Shown: in pieces, positions 27,001-34,783 of the stretch
Position numbering within the stretch: position 1 is the stretch's first letter
Layout of the letters: each line of letters opens with the position of its first letter
Source of the DNA: DASRJJ01 sp050730855
Lineage (GTDB): Bacteria; Patescibacteriota; Saccharimonadia; Saccharimonadales; UBA4665
Length of the DNA: 64,000 nucleotides
Assembly (NCBI GenBank): GCA_050730855.1
Contig: JBOHNU010000004.1
Coordinates: 1 to 64,000 of the forward strand
Direction of reading: 5' to 3'
Made by a program: the position numbers and the translations under genes
The notes under the pieces: generated by a model
Seen by the model: the letters and a program-made list of their open reading frames with translations, nothing else
Told to the model about the DNA's origin: nothing
The model's database searches: none

Positions 27001-27299
27001 ATCCGCACGCAAATGCTGTGAAAGGTGCCCATGTAGGGCATAAAGCCGCGGTTGTCGGGGCTTTGGCCGAGCAGTTTAGCCACGCGCTCGCGCATTTCCT
27101 TCGCAGCCTTATTCGTAAACGTGACCGCCAAAATATTGAGCGGCGTAGCTTTTCGGCTGGCAATCAGGTGCGCTATGCGGTGCGTCAAGGTTTTAGTTTT
27201 GCCGCTGCCCGCGCCGGCCTGAATCAACAGCGGGCCTTCGGTGGTTTCTACCGCGCGCCGCTGCTCGGGGTTTAGTCCAACAAACAAATCATTCAACAT
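24048..27299 (-). CDS. pcrA: UvrD/PcrA DNA helicase interrupted by an intein
   Basis: 1083 residues as translated; 723 after removing the intein (257-616), the normal PcrA length. Motifs: NPEQRRAVETT, GAGSGKTKTL (Walker A, 29-38), TFTNKAAKEMRERV, IDEYQDTN (Walker B, 224-231), VVGDDWQ/SIYSWRGADF (motif III, split exactly by the intein), QNYRSTGAIL, LMTLHAAKGLEFPAVF and VGMTRAREELY. The end (HPTFGVGTVVELDG...) is the Tudor-like tail of PcrA that can bind RNA polymerase. It unwinds DNA 3' to 5' in repair and replication restart. The protein must splice to be active. Confidence 0.96.
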   Translation of the reverse strand: MLNDLFVGLNPEQRRAVETTEGPLLIQAGAGSGKTKTLTHRIAHLIASRKATPLNILAVTFTNKAAKEMRERVAKLLGQSPDNRGFMPYMGTFHSICVRILRRDGEHIGIPRTFVIFDESDRQAAVKQAIKQLRIDEKSFPARVISGIISSAKNEMTTPDEYASLPGSSPAQRTAAQVFPLYEKILKEAGALDFDDLINKTVVMLQTNQELREKWQQQFKYIMIDEYQDTNAAQYKLVKLLTNSDKNIAVVGDDWQCFPPGTLVETEHGQKKIEEVKKGEKVRAASGYGRTGFFAVQARREFQHKGELVKIKTATGRELTCTLNHLLFVRWAVTDAYFVYLMYSGQKGYRIGVAKGTRFDGKKEDIGLRVRANQERADRMWVLKVCDTRQEALYFEALFAYKYGIPMTVFFAFANRSMQFGQPYIDALYKEIDTGKRAKELITDLGLAFDYPHFVPQATTRNGIKRVNINVVLFGDRRTTGQSSWSANRISANTSDRQDLLMFERAGYTIRVGKAGTYRTEIHNLDYGKIEAMLESLRLHEANLQVNKYGFLTDKKFHFMPAAQVHPGMLLPRQEGDALTDDPVVSVERVAYTGPVYDLDVDKVHNYLAGGVVVHNSIYSWRGADFRNILNFEHDYPNCTVIKLEQNYRSTGAILEAAHAIITKNQQRSDKKLWTEAGHGMPVQMVQVGSERAEGEAIVRRIKNAVDAGYRRFNHFAVLYRTNAQSRSVEETFIHYGIPYRIVGGQRFYDRKEIKDLLAYLRVIYQPEDRISFARIVNVPTRGIGAKSLENFYRWQEANGKTMRQALAEVDESPVTGKAKPGLKELGEMFERLRELIDTTPPAGIIDSLIRRIDYLKFLDDGTPQGESRQENVKELIGVAQEYQEVGLAGFLEEVALVSDIDQADFDGNAVTLMTLHAAKGLEFPAVFMVGMEESIFPHSRALYDAFEMEEERRLCYVGMTRAREELYMTYATSRMLYGGAQHNPPSRFLSEIDTQFQPSEGGLGYELTDPFVSGERSRAASQPEAIDEPRYVPDLTEGDAVKHPTFGVGTVVELDGDNATIFFKGKGAKKLNIAFAPLKRLG
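25452..26531 (-). other. Intein with inserted GIY-YIG-like domain
   Basis: 360 residues (257-616 of the PcrA precursor). It begins CFPPGTLVETEHG (Cys1, block A), has block B in LTCTLNHLLFV, and ends GPVYDLDVDKVHN...GGVVVHN before Ser617 (+1 nucleophile): Cys1, penultimate His, terminal Asn and +1 Ser are all present, so splicing is expected. Between the splicing halves lies a segment with YFVYLMYSGQKGYRIGVAKG and EALYFEALFAYKYG, reminiscent of a GIY-YIG homing endonuclease with its Tyr pair and Glu. That assignment is an inference. No LAGLIDADG motif is seen. Confidence 0.92.
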
Positions 27300-27456
27300 C
27301 CATCAATTGTAGCAAAAACTCTTGTGGCTTGCCGCCACACTGACCCTCACAGCGCCGTAGCACAAACCACAACAACCTCCTGCTAACAAAACCTTGACTC
27401 TCGACCCTACCCATGCGAACATGTCCGCAAAATAAAGCCGAGCAACGGGAGGGTAA

Positions 27457-28185
27457 ATGAACCAACAAAAAGCAAGACAAAAGGCACTAAAAGAAGCTGG
27501 CATAGTACATATACTAGCCGTAGTACTAACAGTACTAGCCGTAGCTGCTATTGCCTTTGGGGGTTGGTGGGTGTGGGAGAACAAGGATACTAGCGACAAC
27601 CCGCATGAAAAGAGCAACGGGGTTGAAAAAACTAATGAAAAACAAGAAGGGCAATACGTCATCCCCGAAGGATGGCAACTCTACAAAAATGAGACTGCAG
27701 GGTTTAGTTTTTATTACCCCTCTGAATGGGGTTCCGTTCAGGGGACGGATAGCCTACGCTTTTCCTCTAATCAAGTACTACGATTTCAAGCCAACCAACG
27801 GAATAAAGCACACACACAAGGTCATTTTGGCGAACTCCAATTTAATAATGCTATCGATGCATCTATTGAAGATGGGTCAGCTAGGGTATCGTTCTTGGAT
27901 AGTGTTGGTCAACCGAAAAACCAATACGCGTTCAACAAGTATGAGGTCATCAAGCTCCTTTCAAACTCTAAGGTTTGTGTATTAGACGAAGTTTCAGTGT
28001 ATGAGGCATATATGGACGACTCCGAGATAATAAACCATTACGTGTACTTTGGGTACTGCGGCCTTCTTAACCCATCCTTCGGAGCTGTTGCTTTTATGAC
28101 CGACTCTTTGGATATCACGCAGCCACAAACCAACAAACAAAAGGAGGACATTGTTAAACTACTGCAAACTTTCGATACTTTCTAG
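27457..28185 (+). CDS. Membrane-anchored exported protein with PsbP-like domain
   Basis: 242 residues. Basic N-terminus, one membrane helix (about 18-42, VHILAVVLTVLAVAAIAFGGWWVW), an Asn/Glu/Lys linker, and an outer domain starting GWQLYKNETAGFSFYYPSEWG. The last pattern is shared with 20351-21196 and typical of PsbP-like exported domains. Strong Shine-Dalgarno GGGAGGG. It lies 55 bp before a second exported protein and is probably co-transcribed. Function unknown. Confidence 0.7.
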   Translation: MNQQKARQKALKEAGIVHILAVVLTVLAVAAIAFGGWWVWENKDTSDNPHEKSNGVEKTNEKQEGQYVIPEGWQLYKNETAGFSFYYPSEWGSVQGTDSLRFSSNQVLRFQANQRNKAHTQGHFGELQFNNAIDASIEDGSARVSFLDSVGQPKNQYAFNKYEVIKLLSNSKVCVLDEVSVYEAYMDDSEIINHYVYFGYCGLLNPSFGAVAFMTDSLDITQPQTNKQKEDIVKLLQTFDTF

Positions 28186-28240
28186 TATCAACTAAATACA
28201 ACTGAACCGCCGGGTGGGCAACAAAAGAAAGGACATCCCC

Positions 28241-29938
28241 ATGTCACTAGAGCGCTTCCCCGACGGAGCTGGTTTATCTCAGCCTATAGAAACCGACGAG
28301 CAACCAATGATAATTATAGCAAATCAATCCTTGCCCCTCCCCAATTCGCCTACCGAAACCACAAATCCAAGTAAATTTGAACGATTCGGTAGGAAATTAA
28401 CAACCTTAATAGCAATCGGGGCTACGGCACTAGCCGTTGGTATACTGTCACCGCCCGAAGATAAAGCCCACGCTTCCACTAACAAATATGTTGAGGTGGG
28501 AATGCCTTTTGCAGGGAGATGGGGCAGTTCTGCAAGTGGACAAGCAAACAGCCATGCAAGATGGAGTGGGGGTCAGTTCGCGCAGGATATTTTTGAAAAC
28601 GATGAGGAGGTAAAACTGAACGTTACTAATCCCGGCAACGGAGCTCTTAGTTTCGCCTGGGCAGGAAACTGGGATTCTTGTAACGGCAAAGCAGGGAAAG
28701 GCGTAAGAATTGCGATCAAAGTAGACAATGAAAAAGTCGGAGAAGTCGTTTACAGCCACCTAGACCAGGCAGTTACATCCGGCGATATTAACAACAATAT
28801 GGTTCTTGGAAAAACCAAAAAGTGGGACACAGTTGACGGATGTTGGGAAGTCAGCACCGATGCTGGTGTTCATACGCATTTTGAAGCCAAAAGTGATACT
28901 GGTAACTTTGCCTGCTATTATCCTAGAGACGTAGGTGCCTCAGTTGAGAACGGCGCACCAATTGCTCGTATTGGAAAAACTAGTGCAACACAGTCACAGC
29001 AACCCTGCACCGAACCCCCAGGCTCAGGTGGTGGCGCCACTCCGCCCACGTGGACTTCAGCGGATTTGTTTGAGATTCAGAACTGGAATAGCCCTACTGG
29101 TGTGACTGAGGTCAAGGAGTTGCCAGCAGCAAACAGCTACCAAAGTTGGGGTAATGGATACAAAACCAATGACAGCTGGCATCCGGGTGGGAATGTGGAC
29201 TATGGCATGGGCGACTTCAACGGGGATGGTGTACAAGACATCATTAAAGTCCAGCATCAAAGCACGGCCAGCGGGATGACTGAAGCCCGCGTATTCAACG
29301 GAGCGGATCAATTTAAAGCCGGTAACCCGTTGGTTACACCCGACGGGCACCACGGCGCAAATGACGTTGATTATGTGGTGGCCGACTACAATCGTGACGG
29401 CCGGCCGGACATCTACCGCATTATGCACTGGAACACCGGCAGCGGTAAAACAGAAATCCGTGTCCTAGATGGCGCCACAAACTACGCAACTTGGCTAACC
29501 CCAACTTTTGTTACGCCAGACGGCTGGCATGGGGGCGGTGACGTGGACTATGCGGCATCGACGTGCGGCACTACTAATCATCCTAATGTATTTGTAGTAC
29601 TTCACCGCAACACCAGAAACGGTTTAACAGAAGTTAAGCGCCTTGATGGCAACAGCAACTACACTAGTTGGAACGGTGGCTGGGAAACGATCGACGGCGA
29701 GCATTCGAGCGACGACGTGAATTATGTGGCCGGGGAATGCAATCAAAACACTGGGCTGCCAAATATATTTACGGTACTTCACAAAAATACCACTACGGGG
29801 CACACCGAGGTAAAACGCATGGACGGTAGTATCCCTGGAAGCGGATCATTTAGCCGCTGGAACGGTGGCTGGGTGACGCCTGACGGCGAGCACTCTAGCC
29901 ATGATGTCGACTTTGTGATGGCGCAGCGTAATAACTAG
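28241..29938 (+). CDS. Secreted M23-peptidase-like protein with VCBS/FG-GAP repeats
   Basis: About 565 residues from ATG 28241 (GAAAGGA upstream). A membrane/signal helix occurs at about 50-70 (TTLIAIGATALAVGIL). Residues about 85-255 look like an M23 (lysostaphin-type) domain: HARWSGGQFAQDIF, VVYSHLDQAV and GVHTHFEAKS (HxH). The first His...Asp pair is not the classical HxxxD, so zinc peptidase activity is uncertain. After a Gly/Pro linker come four WD-like repeats with calcium loops (DFNGDGVQDI, DYNRDGRPDI) and TEVKRLDG motifs. Probably wall- or host-surface-directed. Confidence 0.75.
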   Translation: MSLERFPDGAGLSQPIETDEQPMIIIANQSLPLPNSPTETTNPSKFERFGRKLTTLIAIGATALAVGILSPPEDKAHASTNKYVEVGMPFAGRWGSSASGQANSHARWSGGQFAQDIFENDEEVKLNVTNPGNGALSFAWAGNWDSCNGKAGKGVRIAIKVDNEKVGEVVYSHLDQAVTSGDINNNMVLGKTKKWDTVDGCWEVSTDAGVHTHFEAKSDTGNFACYYPRDVGASVENGAPIARIGKTSATQSQQPCTEPPGSGGGATPPTWTSADLFEIQNWNSPTGVTEVKELPAANSYQSWGNGYKTNDSWHPGGNVDYGMGDFNGDGVQDIIKVQHQSTASGMTEARVFNGADQFKAGNPLVTPDGHHGANDVDYVVADYNRDGRPDIYRIMHWNTGSGKTEIRVLDGATNYATWLTPTFVTPDGWHGGGDVDYAASTCGTTNHPNVFVVLHRNTRNGLTEVKRLDGNSNYTSWNGGWETIDGEHSSDDVNYVAGECNQNTGLPNIFTVLHKNTTTGHTEVKRMDGSIPGSGSFSRWNGGWVTPDGEHSSHDVDFVMAQRNN

Positions 29939-30001
29939 TTTAGGCGGGTTATGGCTTTAAGCGCACCTCTTTCTTGGAGGAAGCAACAATCCGCGGCAAA
30001 C

Positions 30002-30040
30002 AAAACGCCCCGTTAGGGGTGGGAACTAACGGGGCGATTT
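30002..30040 (-). terminator. Hairpin terminator between convergent genes
   Basis: CGCCCCGTTA (30006-30015) pairs perfectly with TAACGGGGCG (30027-30036). The T-rich side (GTTTTGTTT) is on the minus strand, so it mainly ends the gene at 30056. Confidence 0.75.
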
Positions 30041-30055
30041 ACTGGAGTTTTTGCC

Positions 30056-30463
30056 TTACAAGTCTGCGCGGAAAATCCGCAGTACTGCGCTGGCGACGGA
30101 TTCGGGACTGTCGCCCGTCACACTGTTTGGCGCCTGGCCGGGTTCTGCAACAAACACCTTAGCCCGAGACGCCAGCGATGCGCCGGTTTGTACACGGTCG
30201 CCCAGTTCGTCTAGTACGTCCCTATCGTCGGCTAACAAAGCATACAGGTCGTCAGACAAGGCCAGTTTTACAGTAGCCGGCAAATACAATAGCGAAAAAA
30301 CGACATTCCGTAAGTGCGCCTGTGACGAACGCCGGACACACATCCACCACTCGGGTGTTGTATTCTCCGGAATCTCCACGTTTGCGCCCTCCTCCTTGTG
30401 TATTGCTTGCCAAAACTCTATAATTTCATTCTTGATGGGTCGGCTTTTAAACCTAGACATCAA
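30056..30463 (-). CDS. Hypothetical protein
   Basis: 135 residues, soluble and mostly helical (IKNEIIEFWQAIHKEEG, TVKLALSDDLYALLADDRDV). No signal peptide, no known family recognised. The C-terminus resembles a short regulatory tail. A terminator follows. It stands alone, convergent with the 28241 gene. Confidence 0.55.
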   Translation of the reverse strand: MMSRFKSRPIKNEIIEFWQAIHKEEGANVEIPENTTPEWWMCVRRSSQAHLRNVVFSLLYLPATVKLALSDDLYALLADDRDVLDELGDRVQTGASLASRAKVFVAEPGQAPNSVTGDSPESVASAVLRIFRADL

Positions 30464-30559
30464 AACCTGGCACTATTGCTAGGATACGACTAAGTTTCGG
30501 AACATGTCAAGAACATTTTCCAATTTGTGAGAAATAATTTATAATTTAAAGAAGGAAAC

Positions 30560-31786
30560 ATGAAGTACTTCAAGAACACCGATCTAGCCAAACTCTACCA
30601 CGTATCTGAAAAATCCGTCCGCAACTGGATAGAATCCGCCGAATCCGGCAAACTGCAGCTTGCACTTCACAAAGAGAATAGTCGAAGCTTCATTGCAAAC
30701 ACGGCTTCAAATGTACATCAGGTAGAACGGATAGTTCAGAAAGGAAGAAAATTCAGAAACACGCGTGGTACAAAAACAATTACGCCTACTGAAAAATTCT
30801 ATAAATATCTATCCACCGAGCAGATTTTTGACATTATCTCAGGTATCGATATCCACAGAGAAATAGATCAAAAGTACAGTTACTTCGCAGAAGGAGCCGA
30901 AGCCTGGAACAAGTATGTGAAACACATGGCCGACGAAGAATATCCTAACCTTCTTTCGGATACAATCGATCTACTCGAACTCAGCCAAGACTATCTCGAC
31001 ACCTTCCTTGCAGGGTGTTCGGGCGTGAACGTTATTGACATTGGCGTCGGCAATGGTATGCCGGTGAAGCCACTGCTCCAGCATCTATTGGGTAAGAAGG
31101 TATTAAATCGCTACCTAGCGCTCGACACAAGTAGTGACATGATTGATATTGCCCAGAAGAATATTGAATCGTGGTTCGCAGGTCAGGTACCTTTTGAGCG
31201 ATACGTTAAGGATGTAAATTATGACCGATTCGACGAATTACTTGTAGCCGATTCGTTCAGTAAAGGTGAAGAGAAGGTAATTAACCTGGTCCTATACTTA
31301 GGGAGCGGCATAGCAAACATGCGAAACCCGGACTTTCCACTCCGTACTATTTCTGCAAGTATGGGCAAAGATGACATTTTTGTTCTGTCGCGTAGACTCG
31401 ACACTCCTGAAATCAGAAGACTTTTTGACATTGGTGCAACTGCCAAGGAAAGCAAGCTCAAAGATCGACAAAAGGCAATTGTAGAAATGCTGGGCATTGA
31501 GGAATCGTTTTACCACGTTGAGCAATTCTTCGATACTGAAAGAATGCGGCGAGTTATACAGATTAGACTCAATGTTGATCTATCCATAAACTTCAAGCTG
31601 GGCGACAAAAAACGAATTATATACATCCACAAGGGGGAACCGATTATTCTTTGGCATGCGAACCATGCCGGCATGATTGAAGTCGCGCATCAATTTGACA
31701 AAAACGGGTTTGACATTCAACAGCTCACGAAGTCCAAAGACCAGCAGCACCTACAGATAATTTCAAAAATAAGGATCGATCAATAA
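30560..31786 (+). CDS. HTH-fused EgtD-like SAM methyltransferase
   Basis: 408 residues. Residues 1-40 form a helix-turn-helix of MerR/terminase-small-subunit type (FKNTDLAKLYHVSEKSVRNW). From about 90 on the protein resembles histidine-specific methyltransferase EgtD-like proteins: SAM motif VNVIDIGVGNGMPVKPLL (about 157-174), YLALDTSSDMIDIAQKN and LVLYLGSGIANM. A DNA-binding head on this enzyme is unusual. No other ergothioneine genes lie near it. Start: GAAGGA before ATG, TATAAT further upstream. Its 3' end overlaps the convergent gene by 7 nt. Confidence 0.75.
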   Translation: MKYFKNTDLAKLYHVSEKSVRNWIESAESGKLQLALHKENSRSFIANTASNVHQVERIVQKGRKFRNTRGTKTITPTEKFYKYLSTEQIFDIISGIDIHREIDQKYSYFAEGAEAWNKYVKHMADEEYPNLLSDTIDLLELSQDYLDTFLAGCSGVNVIDIGVGNGMPVKPLLQHLLGKKVLNRYLALDTSSDMIDIAQKNIESWFAGQVPFERYVKDVNYDRFDELLVADSFSKGEEKVINLVLYLGSGIANMRNPDFPLRTISASMGKDDIFVLSRRLDTPEIRRLFDIGATAKESKLKDRQKAIVEMLGIEESFYHVEQFFDTERMRRVIQIRLNVDLSINFKLGDKKRIIYIHKGEPIILWHANHAGMIEVAHQFDKNGFDIQQLTKSKDQQHLQIISKIRIDQ

Positions 31787-32289
31787 TCGAAGAAGTTCGT
31801 GTGTGGGAGTGGGAGGTTGATTATGTCGGCGTCTATCAGGATGTTAATGATGATTGCTACCAGCAGAACTATGGCCAACACTGCGAATATCTCGCTCCAG
31901 ATGTCGGGCTTTTGAGTTGCAGGGGTTTGCTGCGGGAGTGCCTGTTCCGGCTCAAATTGTTGCGATTCTGGTGCTGAGGGCGGCGGCGGTGAATATGCCA
32001 CGGGTGCGGGTGGTCGGATTGTGGTGACGGACACTACTGGCGCCGGCTGTTGCGGGCGCGGCTGAGGCGCGGGTGTTGCCGGTGTAAGCGGCGGTGTTTG
32101 CTGTGGCAGCATACCCGGCGGAACTGCCGGAGCGCCGGCTTTCATACTGCTGTCCGGTACCGAGGGACGGCTGGGCGGCAACACCGGCCGGGAATTGGGA
32201 GAGGCCGGGGTACGGCCAGGCCGAACGACATCAAAAAACTGCGGCCGTTGGGTGGCAGATTGAGGGCGCTGGGGGTTATTCGGCTGCAT
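31780..32289 (-). CDS. Proline-rich tail-anchored membrane protein
   Basis: 169 residues. Residues 1-125 are a low-complexity Pro/Gln/Ala/Ser chain, probably disordered. A single membrane helix lies near the C-terminus (IFAVLAIVLLVAIIINILI) with a short outer tail (DADIINLPLPHTNFFDY). The start overlaps tpiA by 14 nt, so the two genes form an operon. Function unknown. Confidence 0.7.
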   Translation of the reverse strand: MQPNNPQRPQSATQRPQFFDVVRPGRTPASPNSRPVLPPSRPSVPDSSMKAGAPAVPPGMLPQQTPPLTPATPAPQPRPQQPAPVVSVTTIRPPAPVAYSPPPPSAPESQQFEPEQALPQQTPATQKPDIWSEIFAVLAIVLLVAIIINILIDADIINLPLPHTNFFDY

Positions 32290-33067
32290 CGCTAGCCTCT
32301 ACTCCGTGTAAAACTCGGTTGCATGCTTCAATAATAGCAGCAAATTGGTAGGGGTTAATACTGGCTCCGCCGACAAGCAGGCCGTCCACACCGGGGATGG
32401 CCAGAATGCCGCCTACAAACTCCGGCTCCACGCTCGCGCCGTACAGCACGCGAACAGAGCCGCCGACTTTGTCGCCGTACAGTTCGCTTACGTTGTGGCG
32501 CACGGCTTTTATGGCTTCCTCTATCTGATACGGCTTGGCCGGGTCGCCGGTGCCGATGGCCCACACCGGCTCGTACGCAATAACCACGTCCATCACCTCC
32601 CGCGCGGTTAGGTTGCGGAGTGCAGTGGTCACTTGGTCGTGGATAACGCGCTTGGTGTAACCCTCTTTGCGTTCGTGCTGCGTTTCGCCGACGCATAAAA
32701 TCGGGGAGATGCGGTTACGCACCGCGGCCTTGACCTTGTCGCGAACCGTCGGCAAATCCTCGTGGAAGTGCATGCGGCGCTCGGAATGTCCGACAATGGC
32801 GTAATGCACTAGGTCGCGCAGCATGGTAAACGACACTTCGCCGGTATAAGCGCCGCTGTCGTGGAAGTAGGCGTTTTGCGCGGCCAGGCGGAACTTGCGA
32901 CGGTCGATCTGCAGGCTCATTGGCTGCAAAGCCAGCATGCTGGGCGCCAGCACCACCTCAATATGCCTATGGATACGCACACGCTCTTGCAAACGGTGCA
33001 CGAGCAAACTGGCCTCGCCCACGTCAAGGTTCATCTTCCAGTTGCCAACGACTAAAATGTTACGCAT
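32276..33067 (-). CDS. tpiA: Triosephosphate isomerase
   Basis: 263 residues, usual length. Interconverts dihydroxyacetone phosphate and glyceraldehyde 3-phosphate. Catalytic Lys in GNWKMN (8-13), His in VGHSERR (about 93-99), Glu in AYEPVWAIGTG (about 164-174), phosphate-binding loop VLYGASVEPE and GLLVGGAS. All active residues are present. It precedes the Pro-rich gene by overlap and is followed at a distance by pgk on the same strand: a small glycolytic set. Confidence 0.97.
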   Translation of the reverse strand: MRNILVVGNWKMNLDVGEASLLVHRLQERVRIHRHIEVVLAPSMLALQPMSLQIDRRKFRLAAQNAYFHDSGAYTGEVSFTMLRDLVHYAIVGHSERRMHFHEDLPTVRDKVKAAVRNRISPILCVGETQHERKEGYTKRVIHDQVTTALRNLTAREVMDVVIAYEPVWAIGTGDPAKPYQIEEAIKAVRHNVSELYGDKVGGSVRVLYGASVEPEFVGGILAIPGVDGLLVGGASINPYQFAAIIEACNRVLHGVEASDAAE

Positions 33068-33144
33068 GACCCATCCGCTCTCTTTTCTCTAGCTTACCAT
33101 AAGCATTGTGCTACATACAAAGCCTGATGTAAAATAGTTTACCT

Positions 33145-33354
33145 ATGCACACCTCACCACACGGCCGTACCTGCGAACTTGCCACCAGGATGAGTCTAAT
33201 AGATAGTTCGGTTGTAGTCGCTTCACTTGGTGAAGTGTGCCTTGTCGAAGCACGCAAAGACGGCAAGTTGCCTAACCTTTGTGCTGGCGACATTCGTCGG
33301 CTGGGAAATGAATGCATCACACATTGTTTGGCTAGCCGACTTGTAGCGTGCTGA
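33145..33354 (+). CDS. Possible small ORF
   Basis: 69 codons between tpiA and pgk, the only candidate gene in 33068-33354. It has TAAAAT 9 nt before the ATG and ends against pgk. Six Cys (RTCELATRM, EVCLVEARK, NLCAGD, NECITHCLA) are scattered without a clear motif. No family recognised; may be chance. Confidence 0.3.
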   Translation: MHTSPHGRTCELATRMSLIDSSVVVASLGEVCLVEARKDGKLPNLCAGDIRRLGNECITHCLASRLVAC

Positions 33355-34641
33355 TTACTTGTTTTGCAACGCTTCCACGGCGGGGAGTTTGCGGCCGGCC
33401 ATTAGTTCGAGGCTGGCGCCGCCACCGGTCGAAACGTGATTAAATGCGCTTGTTAATTTGCGTTGTTCTACGTAGCCAGCTGTGTCGCCGCCGCCGACAA
33501 CCGTAAATGGGCGACCGCCAAAGTCGCCGCTGAGCGCCTCCATCAGTAATTCCGTTCCGTGAGCAAAGGGTCCGACCGGCCCGTGAAGCGACGGCACCTC
33601 CGTGATGCCTAGTGTACCGTTCCACACCACAGTTTTGGCCAATTGCACGCCTCCGGCGATAAACGCCGACGAAAATGGGCCGATGTCTAAGATCATTTCG
33701 TCCGCGGCAATGGTGTGTGTGTCACGAGCCGGCGGCTTGGGATAGCTTTGAATTTCGCCGATAATGTCGGCGTCCCAGTCGACAATCCGGGTGTGCGCCG
33801 CTTTGTCGATGCTCGCCGCCACCACGCCGTCGCGCGGCAGAAAAAACACAAAATTTCCCTTTTTGGATTTCTTTTCGGCCTTTTCCATAATGTCCCGTGC
33901 CAGATCAAGTTCCTCTTTGTCGTATTTGCTTTTGCCCAAATGCGTGCCTTGCGCTGCCAAAAAAGTATTGCCCATGGCACCGGCAATGGCCACAAAGTCG
34001 GCCATGTATACCAGCTTGGTCAGCACTTCAATTTTGTCGGCAATTTTAGCGCCGCCGATTATCGCCGCCAGCGGCCGCTCCGGTTTTTGCATAACGTTGG
34101 TCAGAATATCCACTTCTTTTTCGAGCAACAACCCGGCGACGCTGGGCAGGTGGCGCGTCACGGCGTCGGTGCTGGCGTGCGCACGGTGAGCCACGCCAAA
34201 CGCATCTTGCACAAAGACATCAGCCAAGCCGGCCAGTTGTTTGGCAAAATTATCGTCGTTTGCCTCTTCTTCGGAGTGGAATCGTAAGTTTTCGAGTAAC
34301 AGCACTTGTCCCGGCTTTAGATCATCCGCCATTTTCTCTACTTCTGGCCCGATACAATCTGGCGCGAAAGCAACAGCTTGGCCTAGGAGTTCACTCAGCC
34401 GCTTTGCAACCGGTTTCAGTGACGCCGCGGGATCGCGCTTGACGTCCGGCCGCCCCAAGTGCGAGCAAATTATTAACTTTACCTTTTTAGCCAGCAACGC
34501 CTTTATAGTCGGCAGAGACTGCTCAATACGGTAGCCTGCGGTGATGCGTCCATGCTCAACCGGCACGTTGTAGTCGGCGCGCAGCAAAACCCTTTTGCCG
34601 GGGGCAATATCAATATCGCGAATGGTTTTTTTGGTAAACAT
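33355..34641 (-). CDS. pgk: Phosphoglycerate kinase
   Basis: 428 residues, slightly longer than the usual about 395. Makes ATP from 1,3-bisphosphoglycerate and ADP. N-terminal RVLLRADYNVPVEHG (18-32), HLGRPD (about 61-66), ENLRFHSEE, DAFGVAHRAHAS, AIIGGAKIADKI, and C-terminal VVGGGDTAGYVE and STGGGASLELMAG, with the nucleotide-binding loops intact. An insertion around residues 275-310 explains the extra length. A TATACT box lies 13 nt upstream of the ATG. Confidence 0.97.
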   Translation of the reverse strand: MFTKKTIRDIDIAPGKRVLLRADYNVPVEHGRITAGYRIEQSLPTIKALLAKKVKLIICSHLGRPDVKRDPAASLKPVAKRLSELLGQAVAFAPDCIGPEVEKMADDLKPGQVLLLENLRFHSEEEANDDNFAKQLAGLADVFVQDAFGVAHRAHASTDAVTRHLPSVAGLLLEKEVDILTNVMQKPERPLAAIIGGAKIADKIEVLTKLVYMADFVAIAGAMGNTFLAAQGTHLGKSKYDKEELDLARDIMEKAEKKSKKGNFVFFLPRDGVVAASIDKAAHTRIVDWDADIIGEIQSYPKPPARDTHTIAADEMILDIGPFSSAFIAGGVQLAKTVVWNGTLGITEVPSLHGPVGPFAHGTELLMEALSGDFGGRPFTVVGGGDTAGYVEQRKLTSAFNHVSTGGGASLELMAGRKLPAVEALQNK

Positions 34642-34737
34642 GGTTATGTTAATAAGTATAACGGATAATTATTCGAGGACACGGACTTTAATGGTATCGG
34701 TCGTGCCCACCACGCCAGGATACCGACCGGACACAAT

Positions 34738-34762
34738 AGACCGCCCTGGTGAGGAGCGGTCT
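34738..34762. terminator. Hairpin after the second epoxide hydrolase
   Basis: AGACCGC (34738-34744) pairs with GCGGTCT (34756-34762). There is no long T-run, so termination is plausible but weak. Confidence 0.4.
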
Positions 34763-34783
34763 AAATATAATGAGTCTGTCGAA

